From Anaerolineaceae bacterium UBA5224 (GTDB taxonomy: Bacteria; Chloroflexota; Anaerolineae; Anaerolineales; Anaerolineaceae): a DNA stretch of 7,640 nucleotides. The stretch is taken from contig DHUW01000017.1 in assembly GCA_002409365.1 (NCBI GenBank), positions 1-7,640 of the forward strand, written 5' to 3'. The notes beneath the pieces are model-generated. The model saw only the letters and a program-made list of their open reading frames with translations. It did not search any database and had not been told where the DNA came from. How positions within the stretch are numbered: position 1 is the stretch's first letter; the number at the start of each line of letters is the position of its first letter. Positions 1-6,307 of the stretch are shown in pieces. The translations under genes and the position numbers were made by a program.

Positions 1-729
1 CTCTTGGGTATCCTCTCCGGCATACAGCTGGAAACCTGTGCCGATCCAATCTTCAACCTTAAATGTTTCATCCCACTCGAATTTCTCGTGAAGTAATTTC
101 ATTTCCTGGATTCGTCCCACCAAGAAAAGCCGAAATCCATTCCTGAAGTTATCAAATGCCACCAAAAACCAATCCCCCTGGAAGTTGTGCAGATGATAGG
201 GGAACACTACCCGTTCAGACATCACCCCTCTTTTTGCTGAAAAGTAACGCATCCAGACCTGCTGGCGATTGAGAATGGCATTGTGCAGGTCAATCAGCAA
301 CTGTGCATCCAGGGTGATCGTGTTGAATTCTGAAAAAGTATAGTGGGAGCGAAGGTCGTTGATCTCGACGCTCACCGGGCCCTTGACCGCCTTGGCGATC
401 TTATCCGCGGCAGACCGGAGGGGAGACTCAAGGTCAGTCCCGATGTAGCGCTTTGCGATCTCCAACGAGAGAAAGAAAGCCATCAACTCACCTTGAGTCA
501 CATAAATTCCGGGCAATGACCATGTCTTATCGGTGTAATACCAACCGCCCCTCCCCCGGTCATATTCAATTGGTGCTCCCAAACGATAGATCATGAAACT
601 TCGGTCATTGAAGATAACCCGCCTGCTGACCTCGAGAATTTCTGCCAGCTTATCTGCATTCGGGTAGCCCCCTTCCCGGATGTGCCTGTCAATTTCCATG
701 ATTCGTTCCAACTGCTGCCGTTGGGACAT
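1..729 (-). CDS. WYL-domain transcriptional regulator with N-terminal HTH (C-terminus beyond window edge)
   Basis: Reading the minus strand from the ATG at 729 gives 243 codons without a stop up to the window edge, so the C-terminal part is missing here. Residues about 1-60 form a winged helix-turn-helix of the HTH_11 type (LAEILEVSRRVIFND at 28-42, then RLGAPIEYDRGRGGWYYTD at 49-67). The WYL domain follows at about 140-215, with its signature present as W187-F188-L189 in GDWFLVAFD. The WCX extension would begin near the edge. Family members are one-component DNA-binding regulators whose WYL domain senses a ligand, often a nucleotide or nucleic acid; the ligand is unknown here. An AGGTG ribosome site sits just upstream of the ATG. 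The gene is divergent from nothing obvious: its left neighbour is unseen and the next gene to the right is on the same strand. The palindrome at 769-787 suggests autoregulation (inference). Assignment to the family is confident; the regulated genes are unknown. Confidence 0.9.
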   Translation of the reverse strand, partial: MSQRQQLERIMEIDRHIREGGYPNADKLAEILEVSRRVIFNDRSFMIYRLGAPIEYDRGRGGWYYTDKTWSLPGIYVTQGELMAFFLSLEIAKRYIGTDLESPLRSAADKIAKAVKGPVSVEINDLRSHYTFSEFNTITLDAQLLIDLHNAILNRQQVWMRYFSAKRGVMSERVVFPYHLHNFQGDWFLVAFDNFRNGFRLFLVGRIQEMKLLHEKFEWDETFKVEDWIGTGFQLYAGEDTQE

Positions 730-768
730 GGTCACCTGCCTTTATTAATGCTGAGTGTATCAAAATGG

Positions 769-787
769 AGTGCACACAGTGTGCACT
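769..787. promoter_or_regulatory. Perfect 19-bp palindrome upstream of the WYL regulator: candidate operator
   Basis: AGTGCACAC and GTGTGCACT form perfect 9-bp arms around a single central A. The site lies 40 bp upstream of the regulator's start codon in AT-rich DNA, where a minus-strand promoter would be expected. I see no convincing -35/-10 pair, so its position relative to the transcription start is unknown. The short centre makes a dimer-bound DNA operator more likely than an RNA hairpin. Binding by the adjacent regulator is an inference. Confidence 0.6.
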
Positions 788-865
788 GGAAATATTGGTT
801 TTATTTTACTCAAACTGAATAGGGATAGACCAAAATTGAACAATTTTTGCTTGGAAAGGGGAGAG

Positions 866-930
866 TTTACTCCCTCTACAAACACGCCTTTATAGGAAAC
901 AGGCTGGACCCGTTCCGAATCTTGCAGGGT
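866..930 (+). repeat. Degenerate dispersed repeat, copy A
   Basis: This segment aligns without gaps to 1741-1805 (constant offset 875), with 45 of 65 bases identical by hand count. Shared blocks include AACACG (881-886), GGCT and GACCC around 902-911, TTCCG (913-917) and CTTG (921-924). Both copies begin at the right arm of a short hairpin; here GGGAG (859-863) pairs with CTCCC (870-874). A second imperfect hairpin lies at about 896-916. The copy lies downstream of the small-gene pair, so it might also act as a 3' end for that transcript. The function of the repeat is unknown. Confidence 0.55.
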
Positions 931-974
931 AAATTATTAGTTTCTGGCAAAGTCGGATTGCTTCCCCTTCCGCT

Positions 975-1196
975 TTACCCATTCCCTGCTTTCTTGTCTC
1001 TGTCGACCAACCACTTGATCATCATTGCTTTTTCTTCAGGGCTGATGTCCGCCCCGTAATCAATCATGCGATCCAGTGTATCCGACCATTCATCTGCATT
1101 CATGTGGTGGTCCAGGATAAATTCCAAGGTATGGTTACCAGCAGCTTTTTCGACTAAAAATGCCTTCATTTCATCATCTGTCATTGAATGTTCCAT
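975..1196 (-). CDS. Small soluble paralogue of the adjacent lipoprotein; cytochrome c-like domain without CXXCH
   Basis: The protein has 73 residues from the ATG at 1196. A TTG start at 1205 would add three residues, and a stop codon lies in frame immediately before it, so no signal peptide can be hidden upstream. Residues 6-66 align without gaps to residues 48-108 of the neighbouring lipoprotein, with 35 of 61 identical by hand count. Shared blocks are GxHTLEFIL, EWSDxxDRMI and PEEKAxMIKWL. The layout EKxxxxH...EW...DRM...G..PEE...I.WL matches mono-haem cytochrome c domains, with AAGNH (18-22) at the CXXCH position: no cysteine, histidine kept. It follows the lipoprotein by 27 bp on the same strand, with AAAGG about 12 bases before the start, and is probably co-transcribed. 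Without a signal it should stay in the cytoplasm, where haem c is not attached. The coding call is supported by conservation between the paralogues. Function is unknown. Confidence 0.72.
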   Translation of the reverse strand: MEHSMTDDEMKAFLVEKAAGNHTLEFILDHHMNADEWSDTLDRMIDYGADISPEEKAMMIKWLVDRDKKAGNG

Positions 1197-1223
1197 TATT
1201 TCCAATTACCTTTACTTTTTTTG

Positions 1224-1550
1224 TTATCGATTTATCAGCCATTTGATCATTGCGGCTTTTTCTTCTGGAGTGAGTTGTGTGCCCAGTGCAATCATTCTGT
1301 CAATCATGTCGGACCATTCCAACTCGGTCAATTTCTGAGCAAGGATAAATTCCAACGTATGCGTGCCATGGATTTTTTCCGTGATAAAGGCTTCCATTTG
1401 CGCATCAGTTGGGTTTGATAAATCCATGGTTGCAGTTGGCGAAACCGAGGTCGATGACGTTGTTGTAGCTTCCTTGGTGGCAGTATAACCGCAGGCACTC
1501 AATATTAGGATTGCGAGCAATCCCAGGATTACCAAAAGGTTTCTTTTCAT
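1224..1550 (-). CDS. Small lipoprotein with a cytochrome c-like domain lacking the haem-binding cysteines
   Basis: The protein has 108 residues. The ATG at 1550 is preceded by AAGGAG (1560-1555). Residues 1-20 are a lipoprotein signal peptide with lipobox LSAC, so Cys20 is the expected lipidation site and the protein should be anchored outside the cytoplasmic membrane. Residues 21-46 are a Thr/Ser-rich linker. Residues 48-108 form a compact domain whose spacing resembles haem-c domains of the dehydrogenase-associated type: a site equivalent to CXXCH, then HTLEFI, EW, DRM, and a PEEK...IKWL final helix. The CXXCH position reads IHGTH (60-64), so covalent haem attachment is impossible, while His64 and Met86 remain. 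The downstream gene at 975-1196 is a paralogue without the signal peptide. It may be a decayed or repurposed cytochrome fold, or an unrelated helical fold with chance resemblance. The lipoprotein call is strong; the fold call is an inference. Confidence 0.8.
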   Translation of the reverse strand: MKRNLLVILGLLAILILSACGYTATKEATTTSSTSVSPTATMDLSNPTDAQMEAFITEKIHGTHTLEFILAQKLTELEWSDMIDRMIALGTQLTPEEKAAMIKWLINR

Positions 1551-1703
1551 AGCACTCCTTTCAACGGATAATGGTAATTTTAGGACTATGTTTTCATGTA
1601 TACAACCAAATCGTTAGACAAAACGCCTTTACATCTCATAGCCTCCTTTACCCCTGAAAAAATGATTTCCTTGGGTCATGAAGACCTGGCTCTCTCACAC
1701 GTA

Positions 1704-1722
1704 CAGAATGGGCATGATTCTG
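1704..1722. repeat. Hairpin, 6-bp perfect stem
   Basis: CAGAAT (1704-1709) and ATTCTG (1717-1722) form a perfect stem with a seven-base loop. It lies just left of the motif GAGCGCAGCGA (1724-1734), which recurs with one change at 7316-7326. No T-run follows on either strand, so a terminator role is not indicated. Confidence 0.4.
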
Positions 1723-1740
1723 GGAGCGCAGCGAGCAGCA

Positions 1741-1805
1741 CTTGCTCCTTCCGCTAACACGTCATTGTACGGAACGGGCTTGACCCTTTCCGTTTCTTGT
1801 TAAGT
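1741..1805 (+). repeat. Degenerate dispersed repeat, copy B
   Basis: Second copy of the repeat seen at 866-930, in the same orientation, with 45 of 65 bases identical and no gaps. As in copy A, its left end is the right arm of a short hairpin; here GAGCA (1733-1737) pairs with TGCTC (1743-1747), a different stem sequence in the same position. The strong hairpin at 1769-1793 lies inside. The two copies flank the pair of small paralogous genes. Confidence 0.55.
1769..1793. repeat. Hairpin with GGG-CTTGA-CCC core
   Basis: ACGGAACGGG (1769-1778) pairs with CCCTTTCCGT (1784-1793) with a single mismatch (C1775 against T1787) and a five-base loop CTTGA. Copy A carries a related core, and similar cores occur at 7338-7348 and 7572-7582. 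The plus-strand sequence after the stem is T-rich (TTCTTGTT), so weak termination is possible but unproven. Confidence 0.5.
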
Positions 1806-1847
1806 AATTTTGTGTTTTTCCGTGGGATTCGAACGCAGGGGCGTTTG

Positions 1848-1867
1848 CTCCCTCCACTGTGAGGGAG
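1848..1867. repeat. Hairpin, 7-bp perfect stem
   Basis: CTCCCTC (1848-1854) and GAGGGAG (1861-1867) pair perfectly across the six-base loop CACTGT. On the plus strand it is followed by TGATTTTACGG, a short T-run, so it could be a weak terminator or leader structure some 220 bp ahead of the transporter operon. On the minus strand no T-run follows. Confidence 0.45.
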
Positions 1868-2087
1868 TGATTTTACGGTCTCCCGCCAACCTGCCATGGA
1901 AAATTTCTCCCCCCATAAAATCAGATACCAATGCAATTCGCTACACTTCAAACCTTAATCCCCACGCTTATCCAGCCAAATATTCCCAATCTTTCCCATC
2001 TTAGAGTAAAATTAATTCCCATCGAACCATTTTTGTAATGAGGAGAGTCAAGGCTCCAATCAACCAATCAGCCACAAAAGGAGAATT

Positions 2088-3332
2088 ATGAGAAGAAAGC
2101 TATTGTTGTTTGTCAGTTTGTTCATGGTGTTTGCCATGGCCCTCGCGGCCTGCCAAACTACCCCGCCAGCCACTGAGGCACCAGTCGCAGTCGACTGCAA
2201 AGCCGCATCCGCCCTCGAAGCAGAAGGTTCCTACCAGGTTCCCGCCCCGATCGAAGGTTGTTTCAATGTTGCCTTTGTTTATGTTGGTCCACACGACGAC
2301 GGTGGATGGTCTCAATCCCACGACGTTGGTCGCCAATGGGTGCAGGATAACGTACCCGGTGTCCACACCGCCTACGTCGAAAATGTCGCCGAAGGCGTAG
2401 ATTCCGAACAGGTTACCCGCTCACTCGCCCGAAAAGGTTTTGACATGGTCTTCACAACCTCCTTCGGCTTCATGGATGCCACCGAAACTGTCGCCAGCGA
2501 ATTTCCGGACAAAGATTTTGTGCATGTTTCCGGTTACAAGTTCAACGGCAGCAACTTTGGCAACCTGATGGGTGCCATGGAAGATATTAAGTACCTGGCC
2601 GGTATGCTGGCTGGCTCCCGCACAAAGATGGATGGCAACACCAAACTCGGCTACATGGCCACCTTCCCCATCCCCGAAGAGCTTCGCCTGGGCAACGCCT
2701 TTGCCCTCGGTGTGCAGAAAACCTGCCCCGAATGCACCATCGACGTTCGCTTCATCAACACCTGGCATGATCCGACAATCGAACAGGAAGGCGCTAAATC
2801 CCTCTTCGACGCTGGTGCCCAGGTCGTTATGACCGGTGCCGATACCCCCGCCCCCGCCCTTGCCGCACCTGCAGGCAAATGGGGCATCACTTATGACTAT
2901 ATTGGCAACTGCACCCTTGATGCCTGCCTCACCAGCATGTACTGGGATTGGGGTCCAATGTACAAGCGAGAGATTGAAAAATCCATGAACGGTACCTTCA
3001 AGGGCGAACCAGTCTATTTCGATGCCGCTGAAGGCGGTCTCGGTCTTTTCGGCTTCATGGAAGGTCAGGAATATATGCCCGGTGTGAAAGATCTGCCGAA
3101 AGAAGATCTCGACCTCATTCATGCCGAACTGGCTAAATTCCTATCCGGTGAAAGCACCCGCTTTACTGTCTTCACCGGCCCCATTACCGATAACCAGGGC
3201 AATCAGATCCTCGCTGAAGGCGAAAGCCTCCGCCAGGTCGATCTGGACTGCTTTGCTGGTCCCGACGCCCCATGTTCAGACGGTGTGGGTATGTATTGGT
3301 GGAACCAGAACGTTACCGCCGAACTTCCTTAG
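2088..3332 (+). CDS. BMP-family ABC transporter substrate-binding lipoprotein
   Basis: The protein has 414 residues. The ATG at 2088 is preceded by AAGGAG with four-base spacing. Residues 1-21 are a lipoprotein signal peptide with lipobox LAAC (Cys22), then a Thr/Pro/Ala linker to about 35. The BMP (basic membrane protein / PnrA-like) domain spans about 58-395. Its hallmarks are GPHDDGGWSQSHDVG at 67-81, WDWGPMY at 286-292, and FTGPITDNQG at 362-371 near the end. The first is the GW...HD.G form of the ligand-site loop rather than the DxSFN form of PnrA. BMP proteins studied elsewhere bind purine nucleosides or bases, so such a ligand is likely here but not proven. Eight cysteines besides Cys22 occur in close pairs (37/58, 213/216, 275/280, 388/396). 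It is the first gene of the importer operon; a strong hairpin follows its stop, a common way to let binding protein exceed transporter. Confidence 0.95.
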   Translation: MRRKLLLFVSLFMVFAMALAACQTTPPATEAPVAVDCKAASALEAEGSYQVPAPIEGCFNVAFVYVGPHDDGGWSQSHDVGRQWVQDNVPGVHTAYVENVAEGVDSEQVTRSLARKGFDMVFTTSFGFMDATETVASEFPDKDFVHVSGYKFNGSNFGNLMGAMEDIKYLAGMLAGSRTKMDGNTKLGYMATFPIPEELRLGNAFALGVQKTCPECTIDVRFINTWHDPTIEQEGAKSLFDAGAQVVMTGADTPAPALAAPAGKWGITYDYIGNCTLDACLTSMYWDWGPMYKREIEKSMNGTFKGEPVYFDAAEGGLGLFGFMEGQEYMPGVKDLPKEDLDLIHAELAKFLSGESTRFTVFTGPITDNQGNQILAEGESLRQVDLDCFAGPDAPCSDGVGMYWWNQNVTAELP

Positions 3333-3348
3333 TCTAGCTCAAACTTTC

Positions 3349-3379
3349 AGAGAGATGGCTCCTAAAGAGCCATCTCTCT
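3349..3379 (+). terminator. Strong intercistronic hairpin between binding-protein and ATPase genes
   Basis: AGAGAGATGGCTC (3349-3361) and GAGCCATCTCTCT (3367-3379) form a perfect 13-bp stem with loop CTAAA. It begins 17 bases after the binding-protein stop and ends 16 bases before the ATPase start. The following CATAAAAG has no T-run, so it is not a classic intrinsic terminator. It more likely protects the upstream mRNA from 3' exonucleases, or partly attenuates read-through, giving more binding protein than membrane components (inference from similar operons). Confidence 0.75.
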
Positions 3380-3395
3380 CATAAAAGATGGACTC

Positions 3396-5204
3396 ATGAC
3401 ATTTACAGAAACCCCAAATGCAGTCCCCGCCGTGGAAATGCAGGATATTACCCTGCGCTTTCCCGGCGTTTTAGCAAATGACCATGTCAATTTCACCATG
3501 TATCCCGGTGAAATCCATGCCCTTCTGGGAGAAAATGGCGCCGGCAAAAGCACCCTGATGAATGTGCTCACCGGTCTCTACAAACCCCAGTCCGGTGAAA
3601 TCCGCATCCATGGCAAGAAAGTCAGCTTCAATTCGCCCAAGGATGCCATCGCCAACGGCATTGGCATGGTCCATCAGCATTTTATGCTGGTCGAAAATCA
3701 AACCGTAACCGAAAATATCCTGATCGGTCTCGACACCCCCCGCTTTGCTCTCAACCTCAAAAAGTACGATCAGGAAATCAGCCACCTTGCAGATCAGTTT
3801 GGCATCCATATTGATCCAACCGCCAGGATCTGGCAGCTTTCTGTAGGCGAGCAGCAGCGCGTCGAAATCCTCAAAATCCTTTATCGGGGCGCCGATATCC
3901 TCATCATGGACGAGCCCACCGCCGTCCTCGCCCCTCAGGAAGCCGACGAGCTGATCGAAACCCTGAAGGGTATGGCTGCCCAGGGCAAAGCCATCGCCTT
4001 CATCAGCCACAAGCTCACCGAGGTCAAACAGGTTGCCGACAAGCTCACCGTCTTGCGGCGCGGGCGGGTCACCGCCGAGCGTAAGGATCTTGAGAACTTC
4101 ACCCGTGAGAGCCTTGCCTCACTCATGGTCGGTCGCGAAGTGATTTTCAATCTGCACAAATGCGAGCAAACTGCCGGACGCGAAGTTTTGCGCCTCGAAG
4201 ATGTTTCCGCTGTCAATAATAAAAATCTGCCTGCCTTGCGCAACGTGGACCTGGCGCTGCATGAGGGCGAGATCCTCGGCATTGCTGGCGTCGCCGGCAA
4301 CGGGCAGAGCGAACTTGTCGAAGTCATCACCGGTCTGCGCGAATGCACCGGCAACATCTGGCTGGAAGGCAAAAACATCGCTAACAAACCGCCTGCCTTC
4401 TCCATCAGCCACGGTCTCGCCCACATCCCTGAAGACCGTATCGGCGTCGGTTCCGCCCCCAACCTCTCGCTCACCAGCAACATCATCATGAAGCGCTACG
4501 ATCAGGCCCCTGTCAGCCAAAAATGGCAGCTCAACTACGTAGCTGCCGATGCCCTTGCCAATGGGCTCAAGGACGAATACGATATCCAGGCTCCCAATGT
4601 GCAAACCCAGGCGCGCAAACTCTCCGGCGGCAATCTGCAAAAGCTGATCCTCGCCCGCGAGCTTTCCAGCGCCCCCCGCCTGGTCGTCGCCATGCAGCCT
4701 ACCCGCGGTCTCGACGTCGGCGCCATCGAAAATGTCCAGCAGCTCCTGCTCAACCAACGTGCCCAGGGCTGCGCCATTCTGCTCGTCTCCGAAGACCTCG
4801 ACGAACTGCTCTCACTTTCTGACCGCATCGCCGTCATGTACGAAGGGCACGTCGTTGGTACCATCTGCAGTGGCGACTTCGATATCACCAAAATTGGCTT
4901 GATGATGACCGGTACCCTCCCGCAGGATCTCCCTCCGGAAGCCGAAGCGTCCAAACCAGTCGCTGTCGGCTCCATTTCCGAATTCGATGAGGTACTCGAC
5001 CACGTCAAAGATTTTGAGCGAATCGACGAAGCCTCTCCAGCCGGACAACCTGTCATCTTATCAGAAGAAGCAGCAGAGGAGCCCTGCGGAGACGATACGT
5101 CTCCCTCGGAACAACTCGAAGACCCCGATGCTGGTTTGACCGAAAAGGAGCGCGTCTTGCGTAAAGTTTTGGGCAAAAAATATCAAAAGGGTGACGAAGA
5201 ATGA
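3396..5204 (+). CDS. Tandem-domain ABC transporter ATPase of a BMP-type (nucleoside-like) importer
   Basis: The protein has 602 residues and two nucleotide-binding domains. NBD1 is complete: Walker A GENGAGKST (45-53), Q-loop Q94, signature LSVGEQQR (148-155), Walker B ILIMDEPT with Glu173, and switch His205. NBD2 is degenerate: GVAGNGQSE (298-306) replaces Walker A, Walker B reads VAMQPTRGLD with Met-Gln for Asp-Glu (433-434), and the switch His is lost, while signature LSGGN (409-413) remains. The AMQPTRGLDVGAIE stretch is typical of the YufO/NupO group serving BMP transporters, where only one site hydrolyses ATP. Such proteins are usually about 500-515 residues; this one continues for 98 residues (505-602) as an acidic, low-complexity tail ending in a mixed-charge helix-like segment. 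There is no clear Shine-Dalgarno before the ATG; Met15 (3438) is an alternative start. The stop overlaps the next start (ATGA). Confidence 0.95.
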   Translation: MTFTETPNAVPAVEMQDITLRFPGVLANDHVNFTMYPGEIHALLGENGAGKSTLMNVLTGLYKPQSGEIRIHGKKVSFNSPKDAIANGIGMVHQHFMLVENQTVTENILIGLDTPRFALNLKKYDQEISHLADQFGIHIDPTARIWQLSVGEQQRVEILKILYRGADILIMDEPTAVLAPQEADELIETLKGMAAQGKAIAFISHKLTEVKQVADKLTVLRRGRVTAERKDLENFTRESLASLMVGREVIFNLHKCEQTAGREVLRLEDVSAVNNKNLPALRNVDLALHEGEILGIAGVAGNGQSELVEVITGLRECTGNIWLEGKNIANKPPAFSISHGLAHIPEDRIGVGSAPNLSLTSNIIMKRYDQAPVSQKWQLNYVAADALANGLKDEYDIQAPNVQTQARKLSGGNLQKLILARELSSAPRLVVAMQPTRGLDVGAIENVQQLLLNQRAQGCAILLVSEDLDELLSLSDRIAVMYEGHVVGTICSGDFDITKIGLMMTGTLPQDLPPEAEASKPVAVGSISEFDEVLDHVKDFERIDEASPAGQPVILSEEAAEEPCGDDTSPSEQLEDPDAGLTEKERVLRKVLGKKYQKGDEE

Positions 5205-6307
5205 AAATTCCCTATCCCGTACTCCTCAAACGACACGAAGATTACCCCAAATGGCTGCCCGTCGTTACCTCTGTCGGTGCGGTTTTGCTGGCGTTTATCA
5301 TCTCTGGTATTGTCCTCGCCGCCACCGGCGCCAACCCCTTCACCGTTTATTCCTATTTCTTCAAAGCCTCGTTTGGCTCCTGGGGCGCCTTTTCTGACGT
5401 GATCGTCAAAGCCACCCCGCTCCTGCTCATCGGTTTGGGCTGCAGTCTCGCCTTCAAAATGCGCCTGTGGAACATCGGTGCTGAAGGGCAATTCTTCATC
5501 GGTGCCTTCCTGGCAAGCGCTGTCGTCATGGTCCCCCTCGTCAATCTCGAAACCACCCCCCGTTGGGCGGTCATCGCGCTGATGATGCTCCTGGGCATGG
5601 CTGGCGGAGCGCTCTGGGGCTTCATCCCCGGTTACCTCAAAGCCAAACTCAGCATCAACGAAGTCATCATCACCCTTATGCTCAACTACGTCGCCATCCT
5701 CTGGAACAATTACTGGATCTTTGGCACGTGGAGCGAAGCCGGCTTCCAGATGACCAAAACCTTCCCGCGCAGCGCCTGGCTGCCCCGCCTGGCAGATTTT
5801 GCCGACAAAATTCCCGCCTTCTCGGGCATGACCGCCCACGCAGGCATCCTTTTCGGGATCATCGCCGCCATCATCGTCTACCAGATCATTTATAAAAGCA
5901 AATGGGGCTACAAGATCACACTCATCGGCGACAACCCCCGCGCCGCCCGCTATGCCGGCATCGATATTGCCAGAAACACCATTCTGGTCTTCATGGTATC
6001 CGGTGCCCTGGCAGGTTTAGCCGGCATGACCGAGGTCTCCGGCGTCGTTCACCGCCTCCAGGAGCGCATCTCCACCTCCTACGGTTTCTCCGGCGTGATC
6101 GTCGCCTGGCTCGCCAAGCTCAACCCCTTCGCCGTGATCCTCGTCTCCATCCTCTTCGGCGCTCTGCTGGTTGCCAGCCGCGAGATCCAGCCCTCGGGCA
6201 TCTCTTTCCTCATCCAGGGCATCACCCTCTTCCTCGTTATCAGCAGTGATGTCCTCCTCAAATATGAAATCAAGTGGGTTCGCCCCTCACAGGAGACTGC
6301 CCAATGA
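5201..6307 (+). CDS. ABC transporter permease, BPD_transp_2 type, first subunit (YufP/NupP-like)
   Basis: The protein has 368 residues and about 9-10 hydrophobic segments, for example 20-42, 68-86, 97-113, 122-146, 153-175, 214-231, 260-278, 296-326 and 335-353. The family motif NIGAEGQ is at 91-97. The cytoplasmic loop that contacts the ATPase is GDNPRAARYAGI at 243-254. It would form one half of the membrane channel together with the next gene's product. The start at 5201 overlaps the ATPase stop by four bases (ATGA), with AAAGGGTGA just upstream, so translation is probably coupled. The length and the long N-terminal region before the first motif are normal for the longer of the two permeases in BMP-type operons. 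Substrate specificity cannot be read from the sequence. Confidence 0.94.
   Translation: MKIPYPVLLKRHEDYPKWLPVVTSVGAVLLAFIISGIVLAATGANPFTVYSYFFKASFGSWGAFSDVIVKATPLLLIGLGCSLAFKMRLWNIGAEGQFFIGAFLASAVVMVPLVNLETTPRWAVIALMMLLGMAGGALWGFIPGYLKAKLSINEVIITLMLNYVAILWNNYWIFGTWSEAGFQMTKTFPRSAWLPRLADFADKIPAFSGMTAHAGILFGIIAAIIVYQIIYKSKWGYKITLIGDNPRAARYAGIDIARNTILVFMVSGALAGLAGMTEVSGVVHRLQERISTSYGFSGVIVAWLAKLNPFAVILVSILFGALLVASREIQPSGISFLIQGITLFLVISSDVLLKYEIKWVRPSQETAQ

Larger units (their letters stand above)
1551..2087. other. 537-bp gene-free region with hairpins and transporter operon leader
   Basis: No reading frame here has a credible start, ribosome site and protein-like composition. The left end holds the upstream region of the small lipoprotein operon; TATACA on the minus strand near 1595-1600 is a possible -10, but no good -35 matches it. 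The middle (1704-1867) holds three hairpins and the second copy of the dispersed repeat. The right end (about 1900-2087) is AT-rich and must contain the transporter promoter; TAAAAT at 2007-2012 is a weak -10 candidate with no clear -35. CCAATCA occurs twice at 2056-2062 and 2064-2070, just before the ribosome site AAGGAG (2078-2083). Confidence 0.5.

Noticed and set aside
847..1059. Plus-strand reading frame of 70 codons
   Set aside because: It runs through the dispersed repeat and then antisense to the 975-1196 gene, and has no ribosome site or recognisable composition; the paralogue conservation supports the minus strand.
1066..1418. Plus-strand frames opposite the two small genes
   Set aside because: They are antisense to genes supported by paralogue conservation and by a lipoprotein signal peptide.
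1810..1885. Possible tRNA or tRNA fragment on the minus strand (GTTCGAATCCCACGG resembles a T-arm)
   Set aside because: Only three of five T-stem pairs form, the following bases (GGAAAAA) cannot make an acceptor stem with upstream sequence, and the 7-bp stem upstream has a six-base loop rather than an anticodon loop. At most a decayed 3' tRNA piece.
1754..2004. Short frames on both strands in the 1551-2087 gap
   Set aside because: No ribosome sites, no domain-like sequence, and they cross hairpins and repeat copy B.
2421..3122. Long minus-strand frame (233 codons) opposite the binding-protein gene
   Set aside because: A shadow frame caused by the C-ending codon bias of the operon; similar long antisense frames lie opposite the ATPase and permease genes.
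6274..6303. GTG start for the second permease
   Set aside because: The ATG at 6304 has AGGAG at proper spacing and an ATGA overlap like the preceding gene junction; the extra ten residues would be polar and overlap the upstream coding region.
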